Below are positions 1 to 10,101 of a stretch of 21,032 nucleotides of DNA, piece by piece. The notes beneath the pieces were generated by a model. The model did not search any database. It saw only the letters and a program-made list of their open reading frames with translations, and was not told the origin of the DNA. Position 1 is the first letter of the stretch. Each line of letters opens with the position of its first letter. The stretch spans positions 1 to 21,032 of the forward strand of contig JAUCBJ010007593.1 of assembly GCA_032718475.1 (NCBI GenBank), in the 5' to 3' direction. The translations under genes were made by a program, and so were the position numbers. Source of the DNA: Nemertoderma westbladi. Taxonomy: Eukaryota; Xenacoelomorpha; Nemertodermatida; Nemertodermatidae.

Positions 1-840
1 ATCCAGTTCTGCTCTGTGGATCCGTCCAACATCCAGTTCTGCTCTGCTGGATCCGTCCAACATCCAGTTCTGCTCTGCTGGATTCGTCCAACATCCAGTT
101 CTGCTCTGCTGGATTCGTCCAACATCCAGTTCTGCTCTGCTGGATTCGTCCAACATCCAGTTCTGCTCTGCTGAATCCGTCCAACATCCAGTTCTGCTCT
201 GCTGGATTCGTCCAACATCCAGTTCTGCTCTGCTGGATTCGTCCAACATCCAGTTCTGCTCTGCTGAATCCGTCCAACATCCAGTTCTGCTCTGCTGGAT
301 CCATCCAACATCCAGTTCTGCTCTGCTGGATTCGTCCAACATCCAGTTCTGCTCTGCTGAATCCGTCCAACATCCAGTTCTGCTCTGCTGAATCCGTCCA
401 ACATCCAGTTCTGCTCTGCTGGATCCATCCAACATCCAGTTCTGCTCTGCTGGATTCGTCCAACATCCAGTTCTGCTCTGCTGAATCCGTCCAACATCCA
501 GTTCTGCTCTGCTGAATCCGTCCAACATCCAGTTCTGCTCTGCTGAATCCGTCCAACATCCAGTTCTGCTCTGCTGGATTCGTCCAACATCCAGTTCTGC
601 TCTGCTGGATTCGTCCAACATCCAGTTCTGCTCTGCTGAATCCGTCCAACATCCAGTTCTGCTCTGCTGGATTCGTCCAACATCCAGTTCTGCTCTGCTG
701 GATTCGTCCAACATCCAGTTCTGCTCTGCTGAATCCGTCCAACATCCAGTTCTGCTCTGCTGGATCCATCCAACATCCAGTTCTGCTCTGCTGGATTCGT
801 CCAACATCCAGTTCTGGTCTGCTGGATCCGTCCAACATCC

Positions 841-3510
841 AGTTCTGCTCTAACATCCAGTTCTGCTCTGCTGGATTCGTCCAACATCCAGTTCTGCTCT
901 AACATCCAGTTCTGCTCTGCTGAATCCGTCCAACATCCAGTTCTGCTCTGCTGGATCCGTCCAACATCCAGTTCTGCTCTGCTGGATTCGTCCAACATCC
1001 AGTTCTGCTCTAACATCCAGTTCTGCTCTGCTGAATCCGTCCAACATCCAGTTCTGCTCTGCTGGATCCGTCCAACATCCAGTTCTGCTCTGCTGGATCC
1101 GTCCAACATCCAGTTCTGCTCTGCTGGATCCGTCCAACATCCAGTTCTGCTCTGCTGGATTCGTCCAACATCCAGTTCTGCTCTGCTGAATCCGTCCAAC
1201 ATCCAGTTCTGCTCTGCTGAATCCGTCCAACATCCAGTTCTGCTCTGCTGGATCCGTCCAACATCCAGTTCTGCTCTGCTGGATTCGTCCAACATCCAGT
1301 TCTGCTCTAACATCCAGTTCTGCTCTGCTGAATCCGTCCAACATCCAGTTCTGCTCTGCTGGATCCGTCCATCATCCAGTTCTGCTCTGCTGGATCCGTC
1401 CAACATCCAGTTCTGCTCTGCTGGATCCATCCAACATCCAGTTCTGCTCTGCTGGATTCGTCCAACATCCAGTTCTGCTCTAACATCCAGTTCTGCTCTG
1501 CTGAATCCGTCCAACATCCAGTTCTGCTCTGCTGGATCCGTCCAACATCCAGTTCTGCTCTGCTGGATTCGTCCAACATCCAGTTCTGCTCTGCTGAATC
1601 CGTCCAACATCCAGTTCTGCTCTGCTGGATCCGTCCAACATCCAGTTCTGCTCTGCTGAATCCGTCCAACATCCAGTTCTGCTCTGCTGGATCCGTCCAT
1701 CGTCCACTTCTGCTCTGCTGAATCCGTCCAACATCCAGTTCTGCTCTGCTGGATCCGTCCAACATCCAGTTCTGCTCTGCTGAATCCGTCCAACATCCAG
1801 TTCTGCTCTGCTGGATTCGTCCAACATCCAGTTCTGCTCTGCTGGATTCGTCCAACATCCAGTTCTGCTCTGCTGAATCCGTCCAACATCCAGTTCTGCT
1901 CTGCTGGATCCGTCCAACATCCAGTTCTGCTCTGCTGAATCCGTCCAACATCCAGTTCTGCTCTGCTGGATTCGTCCAACATCCAGTTCTGCTCTGCTGA
2001 ATCCGTCCAACATCCAGTTCTGCTCTGCTGGATCCGTCCAACATCCAGTTCTGCTCTGCTGGATTCGTCCAACATCCAGTTCTGCTCTGCTGAATCCGTC
2101 CAACATCCAGTTCTGCTCTGCTGGATCCGTCCAACATCCAGTTCTGCTCTGCTGAATCCGTCCAACATCCAGTTCTGCTCTGCTGGATTCGTCCAACATC
2201 CAGTTCTGCTCTGCTGAATCCGTCCAACATCCAGTTCTGCTCTGCTGGATCCGTCCAACATCCAGTTCTGCTCTGCTGAATCCGTCCAACATCCAGTTCT
2301 GCTCTGCTGGATTCGTCCAACATCCAGTTCTGCTCTGCTGGATCCATCCAACATCCAGTTCTGCTCTGCTGGATTCGTCCAACATCCAGTTCTGGTCTGC
2401 TGGATCCGTCCAACATCCAGTTCTGCTCTAACATCCAGTTCTGCTCTGCTGGATTCGTCCAACATCCAGTTCTGCTCTGCTGAATCCGTCCATCATCCAG
2501 TTCTGCTCTGCTGGATTCGTCCAACATCCAGTTCTGGTCTGCTGGATCCGTCCAACATCCAGTTCTGCTCTGCTGGATTCGTCCAACATCCAGTTCTGCT
2601 CTGCTGGATCCGTCCAACATCCAGTTCTGCTCTAACATCCAGTTCTGCTCTGCTGGATTCGTCCAACATCCAGTTCTGCTCTGCTGAATCCGTCCATCAT
2701 CCAGTTCTGCTCTGCTGGATTCGTCCAACATCCAGTTCTGGTCTGCTGGATCCGTCCAACATCCACTTCTGCTCTGCTGAATCCGTCCAACATCCAGTTC
2801 TGCTCTGCTGGATCCGTCCATCATCCAGTTCTGCTCTGCTGGATCCATCCAACATCCAGTTCTGCTCTGCTGAATCCGTCCAACATCCAGTTCTGCTCTG
2901 CTGGATTCGTCCAACATCCAGTTCTGCTCTGCTGGATTCGTCCAACATCCAGTTCTGCTCTGCTGAATCCGTCCAACATCCAGTTCTGCTCTGCTGGATT
3001 CGTCCAACATCCAGTTCTGGTCTGCTGGATCCGTCCAACATCCAGTTCTGCTCTAACATCCAGTTCTGCTCTGCTGGATTCGTCCAACATCCAGTTCTGC
3101 TCTGCTGGATTCGTCCAACATCCAGTTCTGCTCTGCTGAATCCGTCCAACATCCAGTTCTGCTCTGCTGGATTCGTCCAACATCCAGTTCTGCTCTGCTG
3201 AATCCGTCCAACATCCAGTTCTGCTCTGCTGGATTCGTCCAACATCCAGTTCTGCTCTGCTGAATCCGTCCAACATCCAGTTCTGCTCTGCTGAATCCGT
3301 CCAACATCCAGTTCTGCTCTGCTGGATTCGTCCAACATCCAGTTCTGCTCTGCTGAATCCGTCCATCATCCAGTTCTGCTCTGCTGAATCCGTCCAACAT
3401 CCAGTTCTGCTCTGCTGGATCCGTCCAACATCCAGTTCTGCTCTGCTGGATCCATCCAACATCCAGTTCTGGTCTGCTGGATCCGTCCAACATCCAGTTC
3501 TGCTCTAACA
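841..3510. repeat. Array sub-domain carrying 18-bp truncated units
   Basis: Nine units in this part have lost 13 bp, leaving AACATCCAGTTCTGCTCT joined directly to the next AACATCC. The junctions (CTCTAACATCC) lie near 848, 898, 1009, 1306, 1479, 2426, 2631, 3052 and 3504. None occurs to the right of about 3510. Several are preceded by a TTCTGGTCTGC variant (near 815, 2393, 3018 and 3470), so the combination has spread as a block rather than arising repeatedly. Confidence 0.85.
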
Positions 3511-4270
3511 TCCAGTTCTGCTCTGCTGAATCCGTCCAACATCCAGTTCTGCTCTGCTGGATCCGTCCAACATCCAGTTCTGCTCTGCTGAATCCGTCCA
3601 ACATCCAGTTCTGCTCTGCTGGATCCGTCCATCATCCAGTTCTGCTCTGCTGAATCCGTCCAACATCCAGTTCTGCTCTGCTGGATCCGTCCAACATCCA
3701 GTTCTGCTCTGCTGGATCCATCCAACATCCAGTTCTGCTCTGCTGGATCCGTCCAACATCCAGTTCTGCTCTGCTGGATCCGTCCATCATCCAGTTCTGC
3801 TCTGCTGAATCCGTCCAACATCCAGTTCTGCTCTGCTGGATTCGTCCAACATCCACTTCTGCTCTGCTGGATCCGTCCAACATCCAGTTCTGCTCTGCTG
3901 GATCCATCCAACATCCAGTTCTGCTCTGCTGGATCCGTCCATCATCCAGTTCTGCTCTGCTGAATCCGCCCAACATCCAGTTCTGCTCTGCTGGATCCAT
4001 CCAACATCCAGTTCTGCTCTGCTGGATCCGTCCAACATCCACTTCTGCTCTGCTGGATCCGTCCATCATCCAGTTCTGCTCTGCTGGATCCGTCCAACAT
4101 CCAGTTCTGCTCTGCTGGATCCATCCAACATCCAGTTCTGCTCTGCTGGATCCGTCCAACATCCAGTTCTGCTCTGCTGGATCCATCCAACATCCAGTTC
4201 TGCTCTGCTGGATCCGTCCAACATCCAGTTCTGCTCTGCTGGATCCATCCAACATCCAGTTCTGCTCTGC

Positions 4271-4890
4271 TGAATCCGTCCAACATCCAGTTCTGCTCTG
4301 CTGGATTCGTCCAACATCCAGTTCTGCTCTGCTGGATCCATCCAACATCCAGTTCTGCTCTGCTGGATCCGTCCAACATCCAGTTCTGCTCTGCTGGATC
4401 CATCCAACATCCAGTTCTGCTCTGCTGGATCCATCCAACATCCAGTTCTGCTCTGCTGGATCCGTCCAACATCCAGTTCTGCTCTGCTGGATCCATCCAA
4501 CATCCAGTTCTGCTCTGCTGGATTCGTCCAACATCCAGTTCTGCTCTGCTGGATCCATCCAACATCCAGTTCTGCTCTGCTGAATCCGTCCAACATCCAG
4601 TTCTGCTCTGCTGGATTCGTCCAACATCCAGTTCTGCTCTGCTGGATCCATCCAACATCCAGTTCTGCTCTGCTGGATCCGTCCAACATCCAGTTCTGCT
4701 CTGCTGGATCCATCCAACATCCAGTTCTGCTCTGCTGGATCCATCCAACATCCAGTTCTGCTCTGCTGAATCCGTCCAACATCCAGTTCTGCTCTGCTGG
4801 ATCCGTCCAACATCCACTTCTGCTCTGCTGGATCCGTCCATCATCCAGTTCTGCTCTGCTGGATCCGTCCAACATCCAGTTCTGCTCTGC
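4271..4890. repeat. 310-bp higher-order repeat inside the 31-bp array
   Basis: The variant order starting at 4271 (GAATCCG, GGATTCG, GGATCCA, GGATCCG, GGATCCA, GGATCCA) recurs at 4581, an offset of exactly ten units. The copies then diverge. A similar block beginning with a CCACTTC unit followed by a CCATCATCC unit occurs near 4039 and 4814, 25 units apart. The pattern fits unequal exchange or slippage of multi-unit blocks. Confidence 0.7.
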
Positions 4891-5770
4891 TGGATCCATC
4901 CAACATCCAGTTCTGCTCTGCTGGATCCGTCCAACATCCAGTTCTGCTCTGCTGGATCCATCCAACATCCAGTTCTGCTCTGCTGGATCCATCCAACATC
5001 CAGTTCTGCTCTGCTGAATCCGTCCAACATCCAGTTCTGCTCTGCTGGATTCGTCCAACATCCACTTCTGCTCTGCTGGATCCGTCCATCATCCACTTCT
5101 GCTCTGCTGGATCCGTCCAACATCCAGTTCTGCTCTGCTGGATTCGTCCAACATCCACTTCTGCTCTGCTGGATCCGTCCATCATCCACTTCTGCTCTGC
5201 TGGATCCGTCCAACATCCAGTTCTGCTCTGCTGGATCCGTCCAACATCCAGTTCTGCTCTGCTGGATCCATCCAACATCCAGTTCTGCTCTGCTGGATCC
5301 ATCCAACATCCAGTTCTGCTCTGCTGGATCCGTCCAACATCCAGTTCTGCTCTGCTGAATCCGTCCAACATCCAGTTCTGCTCTGCTGGATCCGTCCAAC
5401 ATCCAGTTCTGCTCTGCTGGATCCGTCCAACATCCAGTTCTGCTCTGCTGGATCCATCCAACATCCAGTTCTGCTCTGCTGAATCCGTCCAACATCCAGT
5501 TCTGCTCTGCTGGATTCGTCCAACATCCAGTTCTGCTCTGCTGGATCCATCCAACATACAGTTCTGCTCTGCTGGATCCGTCCAACATCCAGTTCTGCTC
5601 TGCTGGATCCGTCCAACATCCAGTTCTGCTCTGCTGAATCCATCCAACATCCAGTTCTGCTCTGCTGGATCCGTCCATCATCCAGTTCTGCTCTGCTGGA
5701 TCCGTCCAACATCCAGTTCTGCTCTGCTGGATCCGCCCAACATCCAGTTCTGCTCTGCTGGATCCGTCCA

Positions 5771-6018
5771 TCGTCCACTTCTGCTCTGCTGAATCCATCC
5801 AACATCCAGTTCTGCTCTGCTGGATTCGTCCAACATCCAGTTCTGCTCTGCTGGATCCGTCCAACATCCAGTTCTGCTCTGCTGGATCCGTCCATCGTCC
5901 ACTTCTGCTCTGCTGAATCCATCCAACATCCAGTTCTGCTCTGCTGGATTCGTCCAACATCCAGTTCTGCTCTGCTGGATCCGTCCAACATCCAGTTCTG
6001 CTCTGCTGGATCCGTCCA
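5771..6018. repeat. 124-bp (4-unit) higher-order duplication
   Basis: The rare variant TCGTCCAC occurs at 5771 and 5895, exactly four 31-bp units apart. The units that follow carry the same variants in the same order (GAATCCA, GGATTCG, GGATCCG, GGATCCG). The same rare variant appears only once elsewhere, near 1700. Confidence 0.75.
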
Positions 6019-6120
6019 TCATCCAGTTCTGCTCTGCTGGATCCGCCCAACATCCAGTTCTGCTCTGTTCGCGCTTTTAGACCTTTAACAGTTTAACCTT
6101 ATATGTCTATTAATACCTAA

Positions 6121-6216
6121 CAGCCCAATACAGATGAACACAGCCAAAGCCAGTCTAGCGCGGCGTATGACCCACCGGAGGTGGGAGACTGGATCCGATG
6201 GCAGAAAGGGCCGTAG
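6121..6216 (+). CDS. Candidate 3'-terminal coding exon (speculative)
   Basis: A GC-rich, hydrophilic open frame stands out from AT-rich spacer. It follows an acceptor-like stretch (TTAATACCTAACAG, ending at 6123) and runs to a TAG at 6214-6216. An in-frame TAA at 6118-6120 means it would have to be entered by splicing. The predicted tail is about 30 residues, rich in Ser and Gln, then a segment reading DPPEVGDWIRWQ. CCCACC and GGTGGG inside it could also form a 6-bp stem with a 3-base loop. I recognise no family, no upstream exon is visible because the 31-bp array lies immediately upstream, and chance is a real possibility. Confidence 0.15.
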   Translation, partial: QPNTDEHSQSQSSAAYDPPEVGDWIRWQKGP

Positions 6217-7150
6217 GACACTTTGTATTATTCAATTGATCTTTACTATATAATCTCTAAAAACTATGTTTATTTTCCGTTGAATACTGACAGTTCCTTT
6301 CAGGTGCTGCGCTCTAAATACTACGCAGAGATGTGACTTATATTAATTACAACGGGTGGGCATGAGATAACGCAAATGTTTACATCCTTTAGGGATGTAT
6401 TTATCGAACGTTTACACTCTCACACGGACGGGCAATAGTACTGAAACACGCTAATTTGCCAACAGTTTTACCAATTTTACTCACATATAGGGAGAACTTA
6501 ACTCACGTACGTTGGGGACTATGAAACAGCATAAACTCATTCAAACCACTGTTATTTGAACTATGCAATTGTGAATAGTAAACCCCTCCGCTTATTATTA
6601 TGTATCCTTAGATACTAACAAGGTGCTATTTATTATGCATGTTATTCAATGGGGCAAGCTTTCTATTGTTCTTTTAACTCACTTCTAATTCTAGCTGGTT
6701 GTTACTATGGTGACATTATGCCAAGCTAGTGGTAGAATTAGGGTATTTCTCATGCATACAGATCTGGGATGCTATTTAATAATGACTCTTTAGTTATTAA
6801 TATTCCCTTTATACATGATTTTTATTAATTTTGTCGGCTATTGACTGTATACTGGAGATTCTCTCACACTGCTATACTTAGGGTGAATCTCCGCTCCCAT
6901 GATCTATTAATTAACGGAATTTTGGGAATGTTTATAAATTGTGTAAAATGACGATTTATTTAATTCATGAGAGGATATGAATTTAAATTTATTCCAGTAA
7001 ATTTTATTATTTAATATTAAAATAGACACAGTTTTATTCCAGAACATCTGGGGACTCTGATCCTTGATTCCAGAAATTTTGTCTTTTAAGGGTATCGGTA
7101 AGTACTACGATATCTTAATCGACTAAAATTTTTAGAGGATTTAAGGGTTT

Positions 7151-7250
7151 AACAGATTTTGTCAGCATTTTATTATAATAATGCTGTGAAAAATTAACAG
7201 ATTTTTAGGTCAACATTTTGTTGTAATAATAATGTTATGAATATTTAACA
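7151..7250. repeat. Degenerate two-copy tandem duplication
   Basis: AACAGATTTT followed by a CAGCATTTTATTATAATAATGC-like segment starts at 7151 and recurs, diverged and slightly longer, from 7196. Confidence 0.55.
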
Positions 7251-7423
7251 AATAGGGCAGTCTGGGTAGGCCTAACCGGTGGCAGTAGGTCATTAAACAG
7301 TTAAATGAATCATCAAATGCAGAAATGAACAAAATGTAATATTTTGAAAAAAGTGAAAATCGAAAACTGAAAAGTGAAACTCTTATTACTAAATCTTATA
7401 GTAGATACATTGTTTATGAAAAA

Positions 7424-7512
7424 AAACTTTTTTTGTCTTTTTGGGTAATATTGTGTTTTTTTGTGTAATTTTTGTGTTTTTTTTTCGGTAATATTGTGTT
7501 TTTTTTGGGTAA
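7424..7512. repeat. T-rich low-complexity stretch with GTAATATTGTG copies
   Basis: Runs of T are separated by GGGTAATATTGTG, GTGTAATTTTTGTG and CGGTAATATTGTG, a loose tandem pattern. It is probably slippage-derived. Confidence 0.6.
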
Positions 7513-7651
7513 TTCGTAGGACCCGAAATACTACGGGAATTTATAAGATGTATTTACTTTACCACTGAAAGTCATAATTATTATACAATGGAATACCAGT
7601 AATGGATTCCAATTCCATATTTCAGTATTTCAAAAGCTACCGGTACTCCAA

Positions 7652-7750
7652 AAGTTGAATTTTAAAAAAAGTTGAATTTTAAACTCTACTCCAAAACTTG
7701 AATTTTAATAAAAAGTTGAATTTTAAAAAATAAAGTTGAAATTTCAACTC
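7652..7750. repeat. Short tandem AAAGTTGAATTTTAA repeat
   Basis: Four to five imperfect copies of AAAGTTGAATTTTAA are interrupted by ACTCTACTCCAAAAC-like spacers, in an otherwise AT-rich spacer. Confidence 0.6.
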
Positions 7751-8083
7751 AGTTGAAAATAGAACTTCTCCCCGACTGCCATTAACGATTTGTAGGTATG
7801 TCGTTAGTCAGAAGTCGTCAACACAATACTAGTCTCCTTCATTTGCCTCGTTGTGTTCGTTCGTTTTTTACCAAACTTCATAATCTTTGACGGTCTGCAT
7901 ACGTACCAAGTTTGAAGTTTCATTTAATATCATAAAGGAATAACTGAGTTATTAGCGATAAAAAAATTTACGACGACAGACTGACAGACAGACAGCCAAC
8001 TTGCAGACTTGTTAATGGCATCCATATGCTGCTATGCTAAGGCTTCGTCACAATGTTTCATGTAGTCAAGGCCATCTAAATAA

Positions 8084-8225
8084 GGGTGACAAACCAAACG
8101 TAATGAGGATCGAATGTAACATAGTTTTTATGAATCGAACGTAACCTCAATTATGTTACATTGGATCCTATAGGCCTAACTATATTACATTCGATCTACA
8201 AATTATTAAGCTCGAATGTAACATA
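8084..8225 (+). repeat. Left inverted repeat of the outer element
   Basis: It pairs with the right arm (8530-8613 continued at 14348-14414). Shared blocks include CGTAATSAGGATCGAATGTA, CGAACGTAACC and CAATTATGTTACATT. It is built from several two-orientation copies of a GATCGAATGTAACAT-like motif. Confidence 0.8.
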
Positions 8226-8341
8226 CATTTATTTCAGTTGTGTTTTGATTTCAGGAGTTAAGTTAACCAATGAAATGCTTCGTTTATTTACAGGAAGAAA
8301 CAGTTTGGTGAGTACAAAACAAAGACCCAACACCCCATTAA

Positions 8342-8524
8342 GTAACCTGCATAATCTTGTAACATGTGTTAACTTTCGTTTATTGTTTTGGTTGCCCCAA
8401 CACGCCTCTGTAACCTGCTCCTTTCAGCCTCTAAATAAAAGTAACCTGCATAATCTTGTAACATGTGTTAACTTTCGTTTATTGTTTTGGTTCCCCCAAC
8501 ACGCCTCTGTAACCTGCTCCTTTA
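8342..8524. repeat. 99-bp direct duplication related to the 68-bp satellite
   Basis: Copies start with GTAACCTGCATAATCTTG at 8342 and 8441. Each contains GTTTATTGTTTTGGTT followed by CGCCTCTGTAACCTGCTCC, the same two blocks in the same order as the 68-bp array at about 11952-13470. It lies in the interior of the outer TIR element. Confidence 0.9.
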
Positions 8525-8529
8525 AATGG

Positions 8530-8613
8530 CAATGTTACATTCGGGCTTAGTAATTTGTAGATCGAATGTAACATAGTTATAGGATCCAATGCTGCAATGT
8601 AACATAATTGCGG
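8530..8613 (-). repeat. Right inverted repeat of the outer element, inner part
   Basis: The reverse complement matches 8152-8225, including GGATCC, TTACATTCGATCTACAAATT and CGAATGTAACAT. The arm is cut at 8613 by the 5,725-bp insertion and resumes at 14348. Confidence 0.8.
8605..8613. repeat. 9-bp target-site duplication, left copy (TAATTGCGG)
   Basis: TAATTGCGG directly precedes the left terminus of the 5.7 kb element. An identical copy follows its right terminus at 14339-14347. Confidence 0.9.
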
Positions 8614-8757
8614 CGGTCCGACGAATCTGTACAAAATAGTACAATATAGTACAAAAGAGTACAATAAAGTGCAAAAATAGTACAAAAGAGTGCAAAAATA
8701 GTACAAAAGAGTACAAACGAGTGCGAAACGCATACAAAACGTATATACCAGTGTAGT
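8614..8757 (+). repeat. Left terminal inverted repeat, ~10-bp phased GTACAAAA units
   Basis: After GGTCCGACGAATC the arm is a run of 10-11-bp units: GTACAAAATA, GTACAATATA, GTACAAAAGA, GTACAATAAA, GTGCAAAAATA and so on, ending in GTGCGAAACG and AAAACGTATATACCAGTGTAGT. The right arm inverted carries the same order of units and the same inner edge. Confidence 0.92.
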
Positions 8758-9240
8758 CTACACTGCACAGCTACACTACACTACACTTGTATATAAATAT
8801 AATTAATTGTAAGCAAATGCAACGGGACCGAAATATGCGCCGCTACAGTGTCAATCACTAGCGGCCTTGGTTCTGTGGTCAGTATGAAATGATTGACAGA
8901 ACTCTGATTCATGTAGATTTTGACTGGCTTACAAGTAGAAATAGGCTACAGTTCATATAAAACAATATAATGCAATAGGCCCTACTATGCAGTGGGTAGA
9001 TAAAACTCCTATAACTGAGACTCAAAATTCGCAATAATTTTTATTGTCCGTTTAAATCCTTTTTTTGTCCTTTTTTTTTTATTTTTTATGTCCTCCAAAA
9101 GTCTAATGTTAGGTTCCATGCTACCGGTTTCTCTACTGCTGTTCTCTCAGACTATCAGTACCGGTACAGTACCGGTATTAAAAAGATCAAAAATTAAAAA
9201 GATGGAGAATATGGGGATTTCTGGTTCCCTGCTTGTATGA
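8758..9240. other. Non-coding interior of the foldback element
   Basis: A short CTACA-rich patch (8757-8788), AT-rich DNA with T-runs at 9060-9090, and several ACCGGTA motifs at 9124-9177. No coding potential is seen until the reverse transcriptase fragment begins. Confidence 0.6.
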
Positions 9241-9522
9241 CTCAGGTCATTTATTACAGGTCGCTGGCAACGAGTCGTAGTTGGCGGGTCTCACTCCAAA
9301 TTGGTTCCCGTTCTTAGTGGAGTACCTCAAGGGAGTATTTTGGGTGTTCTTTGCTATCTGGGATTTATTAACGATCTACCGGACGCTGTGACATGGATAA
9401 TACACCTCTTCGCAGACGACACTAAGGACAGTGCCATATTTACCCCATCCCCATATCTAACATGCGGGCCCCTCCAAAACGATCTTGACAACCTTTACAG
9501 ATGGAGTGTCGTGTGGCAGCAG
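9241..9522 (+). pseudogene. Non-LTR reverse transcriptase, palm fragment (5' truncated)
   Basis: The frame, entered after a TGA at 9238-9240, shows a canonical reverse transcriptase palm: GRWQRVVVGG, then VLSGVPQGSILG, then FINDLPDAV, and the catalytic LFADDTK motif near 9406-9429. These motifs order as in CR1/jockey-clade LINE polymerases. Everything upstream (endonuclease, finger domain and the first palm motif) is absent, which is typical of 5'-truncated LINE copies. The frame breaks at 9522, where a MITE is inserted, and resumes in the same phase near 10102. It cannot encode a working polymerase as it stands. There is no real start codon; any ATG- or TTG-based start would be artificial. 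Confidence 0.93.
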
Positions 9523-9546
9523 CCCCTAATGCTAAGTGATTTTTTT

Positions 9547-9703
9547 GTGCGCCGAACGCGACGCGGCGCAGAAAAAAATGTGCGCCTGCGCAGTCGAAAA
9601 CAGTGCAAAATCCGCTTGCGCAGCAGAAAAACTGCGCGAGATTGGCGCGCGCAGCAGAAATTCTGCGCGAGATTGGCGCGCACAGCAGAAATACTGCGCG
9701 AAA
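9547..9703. repeat. Left subterminal GC-rich repeats of the MITE
   Basis: Near-identical units alternating GCAGCAGAAA with CTGCGCGAGATTGGCGCGC occur two to three times (about 9620-9700), preceded by GTGCGCCGAACGCG. Subterminal motif clusters of this kind are typical transposase-binding regions in hAT elements. Confidence 0.6.
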
Positions 9704-10059
9704 TCTCCTACCACGTACCTGCCTGCCTACTGCTGTACTGGCCTAAAGCACACCAAGCAGCCAAGCAGCCAAGTAGCAAGTAGGAGGCTTATTGTATTAT
9801 TTCAGTATTTCTTACAGTCTTATCTGTATTGTCATTCTCATTACCCTGTTACCGGTAGTCGGCAGACTGCCAGGGGTAGCGGAGCGGGTAGGTCTACTTA
9901 CCGGTACTGACTTAGTGCTGTAGTGCAAGTCTGAGCCGTGCTATCAATTTTCTGCGCCTGCGCCTGTCGCGCCGCGCTCTAAATTTTCTGCGCCTGCGCG
10001 CTGCGCGGCGCTGCGCTCTCAATTTTCTGCGCCTGCTCCAAATTCTGGAAAAAATTGTG

Positions 10060-10077
10060 CGCCGAACGCGTTCGGCG
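10060..10077. repeat. 18-bp perfect palindrome near the MITE right end
   Basis: CGCCGAACGCGTTCGGCG equals its own reverse complement. Its left half plus flank (GTGCGCCGAACGCG) is also present at the MITE's other end, 9547-9560. Confidence 0.85.
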
Positions 10078-10101
10078 TACATGCCCTACTTAGCAGAATG
10101 G

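Larger units (their letters stand above)
1..6067. repeat. 31-bp minisatellite array (~200 copies)
   Basis: A head-to-tail tandem array; one full unit is positions 62-92. The unit joins ATCCAGTTCTGCTCTG to CTGGATCCGTCCAAC. Allowing for one 30-bp unit at the start and nine 18-bp units, the distance to the last partial copy at 6052 is almost exactly 199 periods. Common variants change GGATCCG to GGATTCG, GAATCCG or GGATCCA, CCAAC to CCATC, and CCAGTTC to CCACTTC. ATCCAG and CTGGAT within one unit could form a 6-bp stem, and many units carry the palindrome GGATCC. The array runs off the left edge, so its true size is unknown. It ends abruptly at 6067 within a unit. Confidence 0.98.
6217..8083. 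other. AT-rich spacer without recognised genes
   Basis: No open frame here looks like a gene. It holds degenerate short duplications and T-rich low-complexity sequence (listed separately), a GACAGACAGACAG-like stretch near 7976-7996, and scattered TAGGCCTA and ACCGGT motifs. I see no RNA gene, transposase or conserved coding segment. Confidence 0.7.
9523..10101. mobile_element. 579-bp hAT-like MITE inserted in the reverse transcriptase
   Basis: The termini are imperfect inverted repeats: CCCCTAATGCTAAGT at the left and ACTTAGCAGAATGG at the right. Flanks are GGCAGCAG (9515-9522) and GCCAGCAG (10102-10109), an 8-bp target duplication with one mismatch. Removing the insert and one flank copy leaves the polymerase frame uninterrupted, which independently confirms the boundaries to within a base or two. 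GC-rich subterminal repeats (TGCGC, GCGCGAGATTGGCGCGC, AGCAGAAATTCTGCGCGA) occupy both ends. An 8-bp duplication suggests the hAT superfamily, but the termini are not the usual CAG type, so class is tentative. No coding capacity. Confidence 0.82.

Noticed and set aside
850-6053. Many long minus-strand ORFs (up to 703 codons) with a repeating 31-residue peptide
   Set aside because: They are produced automatically by a 31-bp unit with no minus-strand stops. All three frames give the same peptide cycle, and there is no gene-like start, end or upstream structure. Treated as satellite, not CDS.
1-6067. Possible CRISPR array because of regular short repeats
   Set aside because: There are no unique spacers between repeats; units are directly abutting with point variants. 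The setting is eukaryotic.
8161-8550. 129-codon ORF in the outer TIR element
   Set aside because: It runs from the inverted repeat through the two 99-bp duplicates, which produce a repeated peptide. No protein family is seen.
8479-8768. Minus-strand ORFs rich in FVLFLHSFV, and matching plus-strand ORFs at 14084-14364
   Set aside because: Translation of the GTACAAAAGA-type inverted repeat units gives hydrophobic repeats; the mirror pair at both ends shows they come from the TIRs.
9301-9783. A single 160-codon reverse transcriptase ORF
   Set aside because: Only the part up to 9522 is polymerase. The rest is translated MITE sequence, so the ORF boundaries are not biological.
9495-9910. Overlapping ORFs on both strands in the GC-rich MITE
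   Set aside because: Low-complexity peptides from GCGC-rich subterminal repeats, open on both strands.
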